A DNA stretch of 34,387 nt from Fibrobacter sp. UBA4373 (GTDB lineage: Bacteria > Fibrobacterota > Fibrobacteria > Fibrobacterales > Fibrobacteraceae). Positions 24,501-30,468 of this stretch are shown here, piece by piece. The first letter of the stretch is position 1, and each line of letters opens with the position of its first letter. A program made the translations under genes and the position numbers. The notes under the pieces were generated by a model. That model saw nothing but the letters and a program-made list of their open reading frames with translations. It ran no database searches and was not told the origin of the DNA. Where the stretch lies: the NCBI GenBank assembly GCA_002390045.1, contig DGSB01000021.1:1-34387 (forward strand), in the 5' to 3' direction.

Positions 24501-25069
24501 CGTTCCCAGACTTCGTTTTCCACAGGCTTTCCCGCTTTAGAAAGGAAGAAGTCCCTTAGGGCACCTTGTTTCCAGCAATCCAAAAAGCCGTCGACACCGC
24601 TCAAAAATTCTCCCGGACGGCTCGTTTCGTATTCCAAAAAAAGTCCCGAAAGCTTATTCGCAAAATCAAAAAGGCGATTTTCGTCTACCGCACCCGAAAG
24701 CGGATCGACCAGATATTCCGAAACCCGTTCATCCAAGGATTTGTAATTCGGAATATCATCTTCCCCCATTTTTTGCAAATAGGCAAGGATCACGTTGCGA
24801 AGCATATCGCTCGTGAGCTTCTTTTTTGTGGGATCGTCCCCCACCAAAATATCCATTAAAAAGCGATCCAAACTTTTGCGATTCAAATTCGCAAGAACGC
24901 CCTTCTTTTCGATCCAATGCAAGCGGAACCACTGCTCCACCTTATATTCCGAAAAAATCACGATTGGGGCATCCAACGGAGACTTCCAAGCCTTCGAGAT
25001 TTCTTCGATCATCTCGTCGGCCAAAGTTTCCAGATTCACAGCGAATTTCAAATGCAAATGTTGCGGCAT
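21533..25069 (-). CDS. recC: RecC, exodeoxyribonuclease V gamma subunit
   Basis: The 1178-aa protein has the expected length and the RecC N-terminus (A-V-N-L-E-T-L-A then S-E-Y-K-V-E-Q-W-F-R-L-H). Further recognisable stretches are I-L-V-V-S-P-N-I-A-A-Y, L-F-F-L-G-A-N-A-D-D-F-P-G and V-S-S-Y-S-F-R-K-F-L-E-D-P-F-Q-Y-Q. RecC is a degenerate helicase-nuclease scaffold that reads Chi and pulls the strands apart. Start at 25069 has GGGAG 4 nt upstream. It is first in the recC-recB-recD operon, with a TGATG overlap to recB. The C-terminus is lysine-rich (K-K-T-V-A-K-K-G-K-K). Chi sequence specificity cannot be told from this. Confidence 0.92.
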   Translation of the reverse strand: MPQHLHLKFAVNLETLADEMIEEISKAWKSPLDAPIVIFSEYKVEQWFRLHWIEKKGVLANLNRKSLDRFLMDILVGDDPTKKKLTSDMLRNVILAYLQKMGEDDIPNYKSLDERVSEYLVDPLSGAVDENRLFDFANKLSGLFLEYETSRPGEFLSGVDGFLDCWKQGALRDFFLSKAGKPVENEVWERKLYSAIFHNENGDSLLTKVFKAAAKDSDQPVEYLTLPFLYHMNRQGGKMEFHYDSKQPVFILGLSGMGQFYRVVLQEFAKEHEVYAYIQNPCMEFWEDIEDSKVKRDIKPSYSAKEDPDSDVENDLAENENTLLVNWGRAGRDNIKLWSLADDYQEGFDEDVKSLYEKEKDHPGDTLLHQLQWMIAHRKNVFSDGYVFKNDESLTITAAPSKVREVEAVHTQICKLLENGSDIRDILVVSPNIAAYRTAIYQVFDQSEKTTANGVHVRFAMLDSAQKKSLLGEALDVFFAIRKKGALARDDFFDFVRSPIVQNVRHISSDDVDCWETWVSDMNVYRDHRAASNEKEDWLCSVRRMLMARLSDSVVNVAGEEYLPYANINSENDSTLNRFAQMVLDLETWIAKSRKPAVQTAVEDRFTIAELQEFLNSFFLMGNAPAALMGESIIYNNVVKAVDELKYQFATGLSEISWNVVAQTVQCAAISSEYSCGNLFVGGISFMKFAPNRTIPVKHLFFLGANADDFPGTKSFDTLDLRKSVARWPGDDTPVEKNRYAFLCQLMSTSESLHISYQNMYLPKDQELFPSSVVNDLLNFLKKAVNDPSIEVLPVQKISIDEKRPLNDLYTERELRNKRTVQQFNAASRQDASAIRNFLEGIPDKPEDASKKLPERVSSYSFRKFLEDPFQYQANQKMYFEEEENVEKLAMEPVEWDHLQSSSALKFFVAQELGIPQEKKSEIDKELLRLNGSLPLGNFGEKTWNLLQQMAKGFAQKILEECPSGEWEFSSENFEVNIPREGHASWTLLSSVKIVARNCSGAVKLIDVTRGFASVSKILSNYIAALGMIAKGLVAENVPVELRILDKNSLDGKESKNAKFLVTRTRSGAVDLLNRLYEKMFVEGYRKIVPIQLLMENFENIFALNDKLLGSKGPWEYFAGRHIFDARTEDVSGFNDQDSKRFVAEWNDAVSMMKNLMPDLAEAFQPKEKKTVAKKGKK

Positions 25070-25097
25070 AAAACTCCCAAAATCAACACCCTAAAAG

Positions 25098-25127
25098 ATA
25101 ACTTTTTACCGCGACAGAAAATGTCAA
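25098..25127 (-). promoter_or_regulatory. Candidate promoter of the recCBD operon
   Basis: On the minus strand TTGACA (25127-25122) is followed after 18 nt by AGTTAT (25103-25098). The -35 is perfect and the -10 weak. It lies in the 74-nt gap between the vsr stop and the recC start. Confidence 0.45.
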
Positions 25128-25143
25128 AAATTAGACCTGTCGT

Positions 25144-25554
25144 TCAGATTTCCAAGAATTCTTCGTTCCCTAATATAAACTGCACTAGGCGTTCCGTAGC
25201 GCGGTCGGGAGAGTTTTTGAGGGAACATTCCCAAACGACGGCAACGCGAAAGCCTTCATTCGAAAGCTGTTGCAGAGTTTTTACATCGCGGGCCACGTTG
25301 TTGTCAAACTTATTGTTCCAAAATTCCGAACGAGTCTTTGGGCGCGAGGTGAACTTGCAGCCATGCTGATGCCAAAAGCAGCCGTTCACAAAAATGACCG
25401 CATTGTACTTGAGAATATAAATATCCGGAGTCCCCGGCAAATCCCTTCGATGCAAACGGTAGCGCAGCCCAGCACGAAAAAGAGCCCGCCGCACAACGAC
25501 TTCGGGCTTTGTATCTTCGGAATGAACCGCCCGCATCATCTGCGAACGATCCAT
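25144..25554 (-). CDS. vsr: Vsr, very short patch mismatch endonuclease
   Basis: The 136-aa product shows the complete Vsr signature. G-T-P-D-I-Y contains the catalytic Asp44 (equivalent to Asp51 of E. coli Vsr). V-N-G-C-F-W-H-Q-H-G-C gives Cys59, His62, His64 and Cys66, and V-V-W-E-C gives Cys110, so catalytic histidine and zinc ligands are present. Vsr nicks 5' of the T in T:G mismatches created by deamination of 5-methylcytosine. ATG at 25554 is preferred; a GTG at 25584 would overlap the DUF975 gene by 20 nt. No cytosine methyltransferase gene lies in the window, which is unusual since vsr normally accompanies one. Confidence 0.92.
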   Translation of the reverse strand: MDRSQMMRAVHSEDTKPEVVVRRALFRAGLRYRLHRRDLPGTPDIYILKYNAVIFVNGCFWHQHGCKFTSRPKTRSEFWNNKFDNNVARDVKTLQQLSNEGFRVAVVWECSLKNSPDRATERLVQFILGNEEFLEI

Positions 25555-25564
25555 CGGCTTCTTT

Positions 25565-26266
25565 TTACGCAACCCCGCCCTCACGAGCGAGAAGATCCAT
25601 ATAGAATTTGCTCTTGGCCGTCATATAATAAGGCACCACCCAGAAGCACGCAATGCCGAGCGTCACCAAGCAAAGCAAATACCATCCCAAAAAACGAAGT
25701 TGCAACATCACGAGTTCCAAGCGATGTCCATACATCATCTTCTTACTTGCTGTAATCGCCTGCAGCGGAGAATATTCCGGATGGTCCAGCAGAACAAATT
25801 CCGTCATGGTATAAGAATAAATCTTGACTAAGCCCGGAATAAGCAAAAGAAGAGACCATAAAAAGACAAAGATCCCCTGCAAGAATTCGGCTCCAAGAAT
25901 CCGCAAAAAGAAACCCATATTGGAAAATCCCACAAACAGGTGCTTTATCGAATTTTTCGCTCCTCGAGCAAAACTCAAAAAGTTCACAAAAAAGCCAAAC
26001 CAGATAATCCAATCGAGCAAGGTCGCAATTAAAGTCCATGCCCAATATATTCCGGAATCTTCATTCAAAAAAGCTAACGGAATTTGCAAAGCCCAACCAA
26101 GCAAAATAGAAACCAGCAAGATAAAAGCCCCGCTAAGCCAGTTTCCACGCATTGCACCCCAGGCAAATTGTTTGCACCCGATTGTATCTATCGGACGGTT
26201 TGCGTTCAATTCTTCGACAGCCATCTGGAGCTGTGCATTTTGTTCTAAATTTTCGTTTTGTTCCAT
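25565..26266 (-). CDS. DUF975-family integral membrane protein
   Basis: The 233-aa protein has about five membrane segments after a 35-residue polar N-terminus rich in Q, N and E. W-G-A-M-R-G-N-W (about 37-44), F-A-R-G-A-K-N-S, Y-S-Y-T-M-T-E-F-V-L-L-D-H-P-E and A-I-T-A-S-K-K-M-M-Y-G-H-R-L-E-L are typical of DUF975. The family's function is unknown. Start at 26266 (M-E-Q-N-E-N-L-E-Q) is chosen over the in-frame ORF start at 26293; there is no clear Shine-Dalgarno, but a TATATT box lies directly upstream. It probably shares a transcript with vsr, whose start follows its stop by 10 nt. Confidence 0.8.
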   Translation of the reverse strand: MEQNENLEQNAQLQMAVEELNANRPIDTIGCKQFAWGAMRGNWLSGAFILLVSILLGWALQIPLAFLNEDSGIYWAWTLIATLLDWIIWFGFFVNFLSFARGAKNSIKHLFVGFSNMGFFLRILGAEFLQGIFVFLWSLLLLIPGLVKIYSYTMTEFVLLDHPEYSPLQAITASKKMMYGHRLELVMLQLRFLGWYLLCLVTLGIACFWVVPYYMTAKSKFYMDLLAREGGVA

Positions 26267-26304
26267 AATTCTAATATAACCAAACGGAACCATGCAGTCA
26301 ATCG

Positions 26305-26697
26305 CTATCGGAGATTTGCTTCTAGCGCCTTCACCACTTCCACGTCAGCCGGGAGCCAGTCAACACTTTGAAGCTCCGCCGGGGAAAGCCATTTAGCCGC
26401 TTCATGCTCGAGAAGTTCAGGCGATTTACCATCCGCGATAGCGCAAAAGTAACAGTGCATCGTCAAATGAAAAGCCGGATAGTCATAATTCACGGTGCAA
26501 AGGAAGTCTTCGACATTCACGTTCACCGCGAGTTCTTCTTTTAATTCGCGGGCAAGGGCCTGCTTTTGAGATTCGCCAGGTTCCATTTTTCCACCGGGAA
26601 ATTCCCAGCCGTCCTTGAATTCACCATAACCGCGCTGGGTCGCGAAAATTTTACCGCCGGATTGGATAATGCCCGCAACAACTTCAATATGCTTCAT
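26305..26697 (-). CDS. MutT-type NUDIX hydrolase, copy 1
   Basis: The 130-aa protein has a complete NUDIX box, G-x5-E-x7-R-E-L-x-E-E, at residues 36-55 (GGKMEPGESQKQALARELKEEL). F-A-T-Q-R-G-Y-G-E-F-K-D-G-W-E-F-P-G-G is the MutT-type lead-in, and the C-terminus ends W-L-P-A-D-V-E-V-V. Likely role: hydrolysis of 8-oxo-dGTP or other damaged (deoxy)nucleoside triphosphates. It starts 5 nt after the stop of the lipoprotein gene, without a visible ribosome site. A close paralogue sits at 30085-30468. Confidence 0.88.
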   Translation of the reverse strand: MKHIEVVAGIIQSGGKIFATQRGYGEFKDGWEFPGGKMEPGESQKQALARELKEELAVNVNVEDFLCTVNYDYPAFHLTMHCYFCAIADGKSPELLEHEAAKWLSPAELQSVDWLPADVEVVKALEANLR

Positions 26698-26702
26698 GGA
26701 AG

Positions 26703-27833
26703 CTAATCTAAAATTTCATATCTCTCACGGAAGACATCGATATTCAAAACATCCCGATTTTCCGCAAGACAATCGATTGCTTCTAGCGATGCCGTCGTCA
26801 GTACAACAGAACGATCCAGGGAAACGTTTTCTCCCTGACAAGATTCCACAATCGCCTTGCATGCATCCATCGAAACATCGTCCCAACAATAAACCCTTGC
26901 ATAGACAATTTCATTTTCAACAACCCAATCCGCATCGCTAAAGTCAACTTCTAATTTTGTCGTATCATCCACGGAGAATGTGTTGTAAAAACCATTCAGT
27001 GCAGAAACCATGGCCGACTTATTCACCTCCATTTCTGATTTCATCAGGCAGATAGTCATTTCTAACTGATCTTGATGGAGAGCAGAACACGTCACACTGC
27101 CCACTCCGATTTCTTCAAGCGCCTCGGCACCAATCCTGTCTAGCGGATAATCCAGAACGAGCCAAAAACGCCCAGCCGCTTGAACGGAGACCGAATCGTC
27201 ATCGATCCTTTTGAGCAAGAATTCTTTGCCCCGATTCTTAAAGACAATGCCATCCAAAACCGATTCATCGGCGTCAAACGTGTTGTACAGAGAATAATTC
27301 ACGACTTCATCCAACGCCGACTTGGAAACGCTTTTTTTGGATTTCATCAGACAGAGCGCCATGATTGACAAATCTTCTTGATAAGGACCTTCATAATCGT
27401 ACAGATAATATCGGTAGCCTTCATAACAACGTTGTTTGTAAATTCCCATTCCTTCTAGGGTTTCTGTTTCCAGTTCACCCAAAGGCTCTTGCGCAAGCAG
27501 CCAAAAACGCCCCGGAGCTTGGATAAAAACCGAATCGGCTTCCCATCGGTTCACCGTCGTTGTTTCGTCTCCATTTTGAATGATCAAGCCTTTGAATACC
27601 GATACAGATGCCGAACTTTTTAAAACAGACGAGCTGGATGATTCCGCAAAAATACTTGAACTAGACACTTGCAGCTCACTGGACGACGAAAAGAATGCAC
27701 TCGAAGAAAACGATTCCAGTTCATTGGAAGAAGATGAACCCAAAGGAGGCTCATTCACCGAAAGCGAATCGTTTTCACAAGCCACGAGCCAAAATAAAAT
27801 AATGCAGAATAAAAAAGGCATCCTCCCCCCCAT
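26703..27833 (-). CDS. Lipoprotein with poly-serine linker and internal duplication
   Basis: The 376-aa product has a lipoprotein signal with lipobox L-V-A-C at residues 16-19, a serine-rich linker (about 33-75), and two homologous modules, about 79-190 and 193-290. Each contains G-L/I-I/V-x-x-N/K-x-G, D-S-V-x-I/V-Q-A-x-G-R-F-W-L, L-C-L-M-K-S or I-C-L-M-K-S, and Y-N-T-F-x-x-D. A third partial domain with cysteines follows. Start at 27833 gives GGGG 9 nt upstream and a short leader; 27839 (GGGG only 3 nt away) is the alternative. Family not recognised. It is cotranscribed with the downstream MutT gene by position (5-nt gap). Confidence 0.8.
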   Translation of the reverse strand: MGGRMPFLFCIILFWLVACENDSLSVNEPPLGSSSSNELESFSSSAFFSSSSELQVSSSSIFAESSSSSVLKSSASVSVFKGLIIQNGDETTTVNRWEADSVFIQAPGRFWLLAQEPLGELETETLEGMGIYKQRCYEGYRYYLYDYEGPYQEDLSIMALCLMKSKKSVSKSALDEVVNYSLYNTFDADESVLDGIVFKNRGKEFLLKRIDDDSVSVQAAGRFWLVLDYPLDRIGAEALEEIGVGSVTCSALHQDQLEMTICLMKSEMEVNKSAMVSALNGFYNTFSVDDTTKLEVDFSDADWVVENEIVYARVYCWDDVSMDACKAIVESCQGENVSLDRSVVLTTASLEAIDCLAENRDVLNIDVFRERYEILD

Positions 27834-27977
27834 AACCATTTGCCCCTTATAATCTACATTCATTTGTATGGATTCGCAATGGGGGGGCAAGAAATGTCAT
27901 TTTATGACACACTAAGATTGTAAATTTTTACTTGACATCAAATCTGTACATTCATGAAAAAAAAAACGAGGTCCATA

Positions 27978-29426
27978 ATGAATGTTTTGCTCGATACAAG
28001 TATTATACTCAATAAGATTCTTGGAAATAAAGCCGACCAAGATGTCAAAATTCTCTTTAAGTGGCTCGATCGTTCGAAAAGCCAAAAAGTCATTCACGCC
28101 AGGACGGTCGAAGAATTGCGGAAAACGGAACCAACCGCATTTCTGTCGCTGAACCTATCTGAATTCAAAATCATTCAAAAAGAACCGGCCGAGCAGAATG
28201 CAGACGGCGCGAATCTTTTAAACGCAATTGCATCGAATTGCGCTGACTTACTCATTTCCGAAGATGAGCAAATCCATGCAGAGGCAAAATCGTTTAATCT
28301 TGCAGATAGGGTGCTCGACATTGACCAATTTCTTGAAAAAGTCTTTGCGGACAATCCGGAAATGATGGATTACAAGGTTCTTAATGTCCAGAAAATACCT
28401 TTCAACATGATTGACCTTAATGACCCGTTTTTCCTTTCCCTGAAGAATGACTATACGGGTTTTGCGGAATGGTTCCAAAGAAAACGCAACGAAACAGCCT
28501 ACATAACCTTTAATTCCAAGAACGGGAAATTACTTTCGTTTCTTTATTTGAAAATAGAAGGTCCTGAAGAGAACTACGCCGACATTCAGCCAGCCTTTCC
28601 TCAAAAGAAAAGGTTGAAGGTAGGAACTTTTAAGGTTATCCGTAATGGTTTTAGGCTCGGAGAAAGGTTCCTTAAAATCATTTTTGACAATGCCTTGAAA
28701 CATAAAGTCGATGAAATTTACGTAACTATTTTTGATAGGAGCGACGAACAAAAACGCTTAATCGCCCTGATGGAAAAATGGGGCTTCGTCTATTGGGGCA
28801 AAAAGGGCGATGAAAGTGTATATGTCCGTGATTTTACCCCAAGATGTGACGGTGAAAACGCGAACAAGACCTACCCGTTCATTTCCATAAATCGAAACGC
28901 CTATATCGTGCCGATATACCCGGAATACCACACGGAACTGCTTCCGGACTCCATCCTGAATACCGAGTCCCCCGAAGACTTTGTGGAAGATTCGCCGCAC
29001 CGCAACGGCATTTCTAAAGTCTATGTTTCACGAGCATGGGAACCGCATCCCCGCAAAGGCGAAATCCTTGTTTTCTATAGGACCGGCGGACTCTACAAGG
29101 GCGTTGTAACAACAATCGGCGTGGTTTCCGACACAAGAGAAGCCTTCGCGAGTAAAGAAGAATTCATCAAGTATTGTCTAAGAGGCAGCGTTTTCCCCGA
29201 AAAAGAACTCGAAAAGATGTGGGACTACAAGCCACAAAAGCCTTTTGTTGTTAATTTTCTTTACGTATATTCATTCCCAAACAGAATCAATATGGAACGG
29301 CTTATTGACATGGGAATCTTCAAGGGTGTCAATGATGCCCCGAGAGGTTTTTACAAAATATCAAAAGACCAGTTTGAAGCCATCTTAAAGGAGACTGCGA
29401 GTGAAGGCCGTTTTATTGTCGATTAA
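27978..29426 (+). CDS. PIN domain-GNAT domain-PUA/EVE-like fusion protein
   Basis: The 482-aa protein starts M-N-V-L-L-D-T-S-I-I-L-N, the first acidic motif of PIN-fold RNases (Asp6). Later acidic positions are in R-T-V-E-E-L and A-D-L-L-I-S-E-D-E, so the PIN part spans about 1-130. A GNAT-like domain follows (about 185-290) with F-R-L-G-E-R-F-L-K-I-I-F-D-N-A and a late W-G-F-V-Y-W-G. The C-terminal part (about 325-475; Y-V-S-R-A-W, K-G-E-I-L-V-F-Y-R-T) resembles PUA-like/EVE folds. ATG at 27978 has GAGG 6 nt upstream; an in-frame ATG at 27954 lacks a site. The 3' end overlaps the ASCH gene by 26 nt. Cleavage of an RNA plus acetylation of a substrate is a domain-based inference. Confidence 0.75.
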   Translation: MNVLLDTSIILNKILGNKADQDVKILFKWLDRSKSQKVIHARTVEELRKTEPTAFLSLNLSEFKIIQKEPAEQNADGANLLNAIASNCADLLISEDEQIHAEAKSFNLADRVLDIDQFLEKVFADNPEMMDYKVLNVQKIPFNMIDLNDPFFLSLKNDYTGFAEWFQRKRNETAYITFNSKNGKLLSFLYLKIEGPEENYADIQPAFPQKKRLKVGTFKVIRNGFRLGERFLKIIFDNALKHKVDEIYVTIFDRSDEQKRLIALMEKWGFVYWGKKGDESVYVRDFTPRCDGENANKTYPFISINRNAYIVPIYPEYHTELLPDSILNTESPEDFVEDSPHRNGISKVYVSRAWEPHPRKGEILVFYRTGGLYKGVVTTIGVVSDTREAFASKEEFIKYCLRGSVFPEKELEKMWDYKPQKPFVVNFLYVYSFPNRINMERLIDMGIFKGVNDAPRGFYKISKDQFEAILKETASEGRFIVD

Positions 29427-29778
29427 GCCAGAATTCGCCCACAAGATTTTTGAAGGCTCGAAAAAGTTCGAGTTCCGTAAGCAGGTTTTTAAGGACACTT
29501 CTGTAAAGAAGGTTATCGTGTATTCGTCTTCGCCGGAACAGAAAGTTATCGGTGAATTCGAAATCGAAGCTATTTTGAGCGATACGCCAGACAATATCTG
29601 GATACAGACAAAACTGTACTCAGGTATTTCGCAGGAGTTTTACGACGAGTACTTCAAAGGTCGCGACAATGCGTATGCAATTAAGGTCGCTTCTACAAAG
29701 AAATACCGCAAGGAAAAATCCCTAGCCGATTACAACGTTCAATCTGCACCGCAATCTTTTGCGTATGTAGAGGTGTAA
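29401..29778 (+). CDS. ASCH-domain (PUA-like) protein
   Basis: The 125-aa product begins at GTG (29401) with a strong AAGGAG 7 nt upstream, inside the preceding gene. It reads M-K-A-V-L-L-S-I-K-P-E-F-A-H-K-I-F-E-G-S-K-K-F-E-F-R-K, typical of small ASCH proteins, then V-I-G-E-F-E-I and A-Y-A-I-K-V. ASCH folds bind RNA or modified nucleosides. The 26-nt overlap with the PIN-GNAT-PUA gene shows that both are made together, as in toxin-antitoxin-like or RNA-modifying pairs. No hydrolase residues are assigned with certainty. Confidence 0.8.
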   Translation: MKAVLLSIKPEFAHKIFEGSKKFEFRKQVFKDTSVKKVIVYSSSPEQKVIGEFEIEAILSDTPDNIWIQTKLYSGISQEFYDEYFKGRDNAYAIKVASTKKYRKEKSLADYNVQSAPQSFAYVEV

Positions 29779-29846
29779 CAAGAAATTTGAAACCGTCATG
29801 CTCACGACCTGCATGGACTTGTGACAAACATGGGTGTTCCCCGCGT

Positions 29847-30044
29847 GGGTCGGGCTATATGGACGGTTACGCCGTCCGCGGCTTCACTTTATCATAAAAT
29901 TATGCGAGCATAATTTTATGACACTCGTTTTGCGCGCTTTTGCAAGGCGCCCTGTGCGTACCTATGGCATGCCCGCGCCGCTTTGGCAACAGGACCTCGC
30001 TACGTGAGTCTCCATCCCCAAGGGACACTTGCTATCCCTAACGT
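29847..30044 (-). repeat. GC-rich intergenic module, left inverted copy
   Basis: The 29779-30084 gap has no gene. Read on the minus strand from 30044, it shows ACGTTAGGGATAG, CCCTTGGGGA, AGACTC-x-C-x-TAGCGAGG, a variable hairpin-rich stretch, then ATATAGCCCGACCC (29860-29847). The same ordered blocks lie on the plus strand at 34009-34120. The variable stretch includes GGACGG-TTACG-CCGTCC (29861-29877) and a 13-bp stem at 29892-29921. Confidence 0.65.
29892..29921. repeat. 13-bp perfect inverted repeat
   Basis: TCATAAAATTATG-CGAG-CATAATTTTATGA is a perfect 13-bp stem with a 4-nt loop. It lies inside the left intergenic module, downstream of the ASCH gene, and is absent from the right copy. 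It could end transcripts from either side, though no long T-run follows. Confidence 0.7.
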
Positions 30045-30084
30045 ACAGTGTCGGAATTATGCCGACTAAATATTGGCAGGAAAA

Positions 30085-30468
30085 TTATTTCTCTAATGCA
30101 GCCACAACTTCCACGTCAGCAGGCAACCAGTTTACAGAATGAAGTTCTGACATACTTAGCCATTTTGCCGCTTCATGTTCCAAGAGTTCTGGCGCTTTGC
30201 CACCCACAATAGTGCAGAAAAAGCAATGCATCGTCAAATGGAATGTCGGATAGTCGTAATCCACGGTACAAAGAAATTCTCCGACAGAAGCATCGATAGC
30301 GAGTTCTTCTTTCAGTTCACGGACTAGAGCCTGTTGCGGTGTTTCACCCGGTTCCATCTTACCGCCGGGAAATTCCCAGCCGTCTTTGAATTCTCCGTAA
30401 CCACGCTGAGTTGCGAAAATCTTGTCGCTATCCTTGATGATGCCTGCTACTACTTCGAGGTGTTTCAT
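30085..30468 (-). CDS. MutT-type NUDIX hydrolase, copy 2
   Basis: The 127-aa protein is a close paralogue of the 26305-26697 product; the stretch I-F-A-T-Q-R-G-Y-G-E-F-K-D-G-W-E-F-P-G-G is identical. Its NUDIX box (G-x5-E-T-P-Q-Q-A-L-V-R-E-L-K-E-E) is complete. The ATG overlaps the stop of the helicase gene (ATGA), so it is the third gene of the XRE-helicase operon and translationally coupled. Likely activity is cleavage of non-canonical or oxidised nucleoside triphosphates. Its tight linkage to a helicase suggests a nucleotide-related job in that module. Confidence 0.88.
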   Translation of the reverse strand: MKHLEVVAGIIKDSDKIFATQRGYGEFKDGWEFPGGKMEPGETPQQALVRELKEELAIDASVGEFLCTVDYDYPTFHLTMHCFFCTIVGGKAPELLEHEAAKWLSMSELHSVNWLPADVEVVAALEK

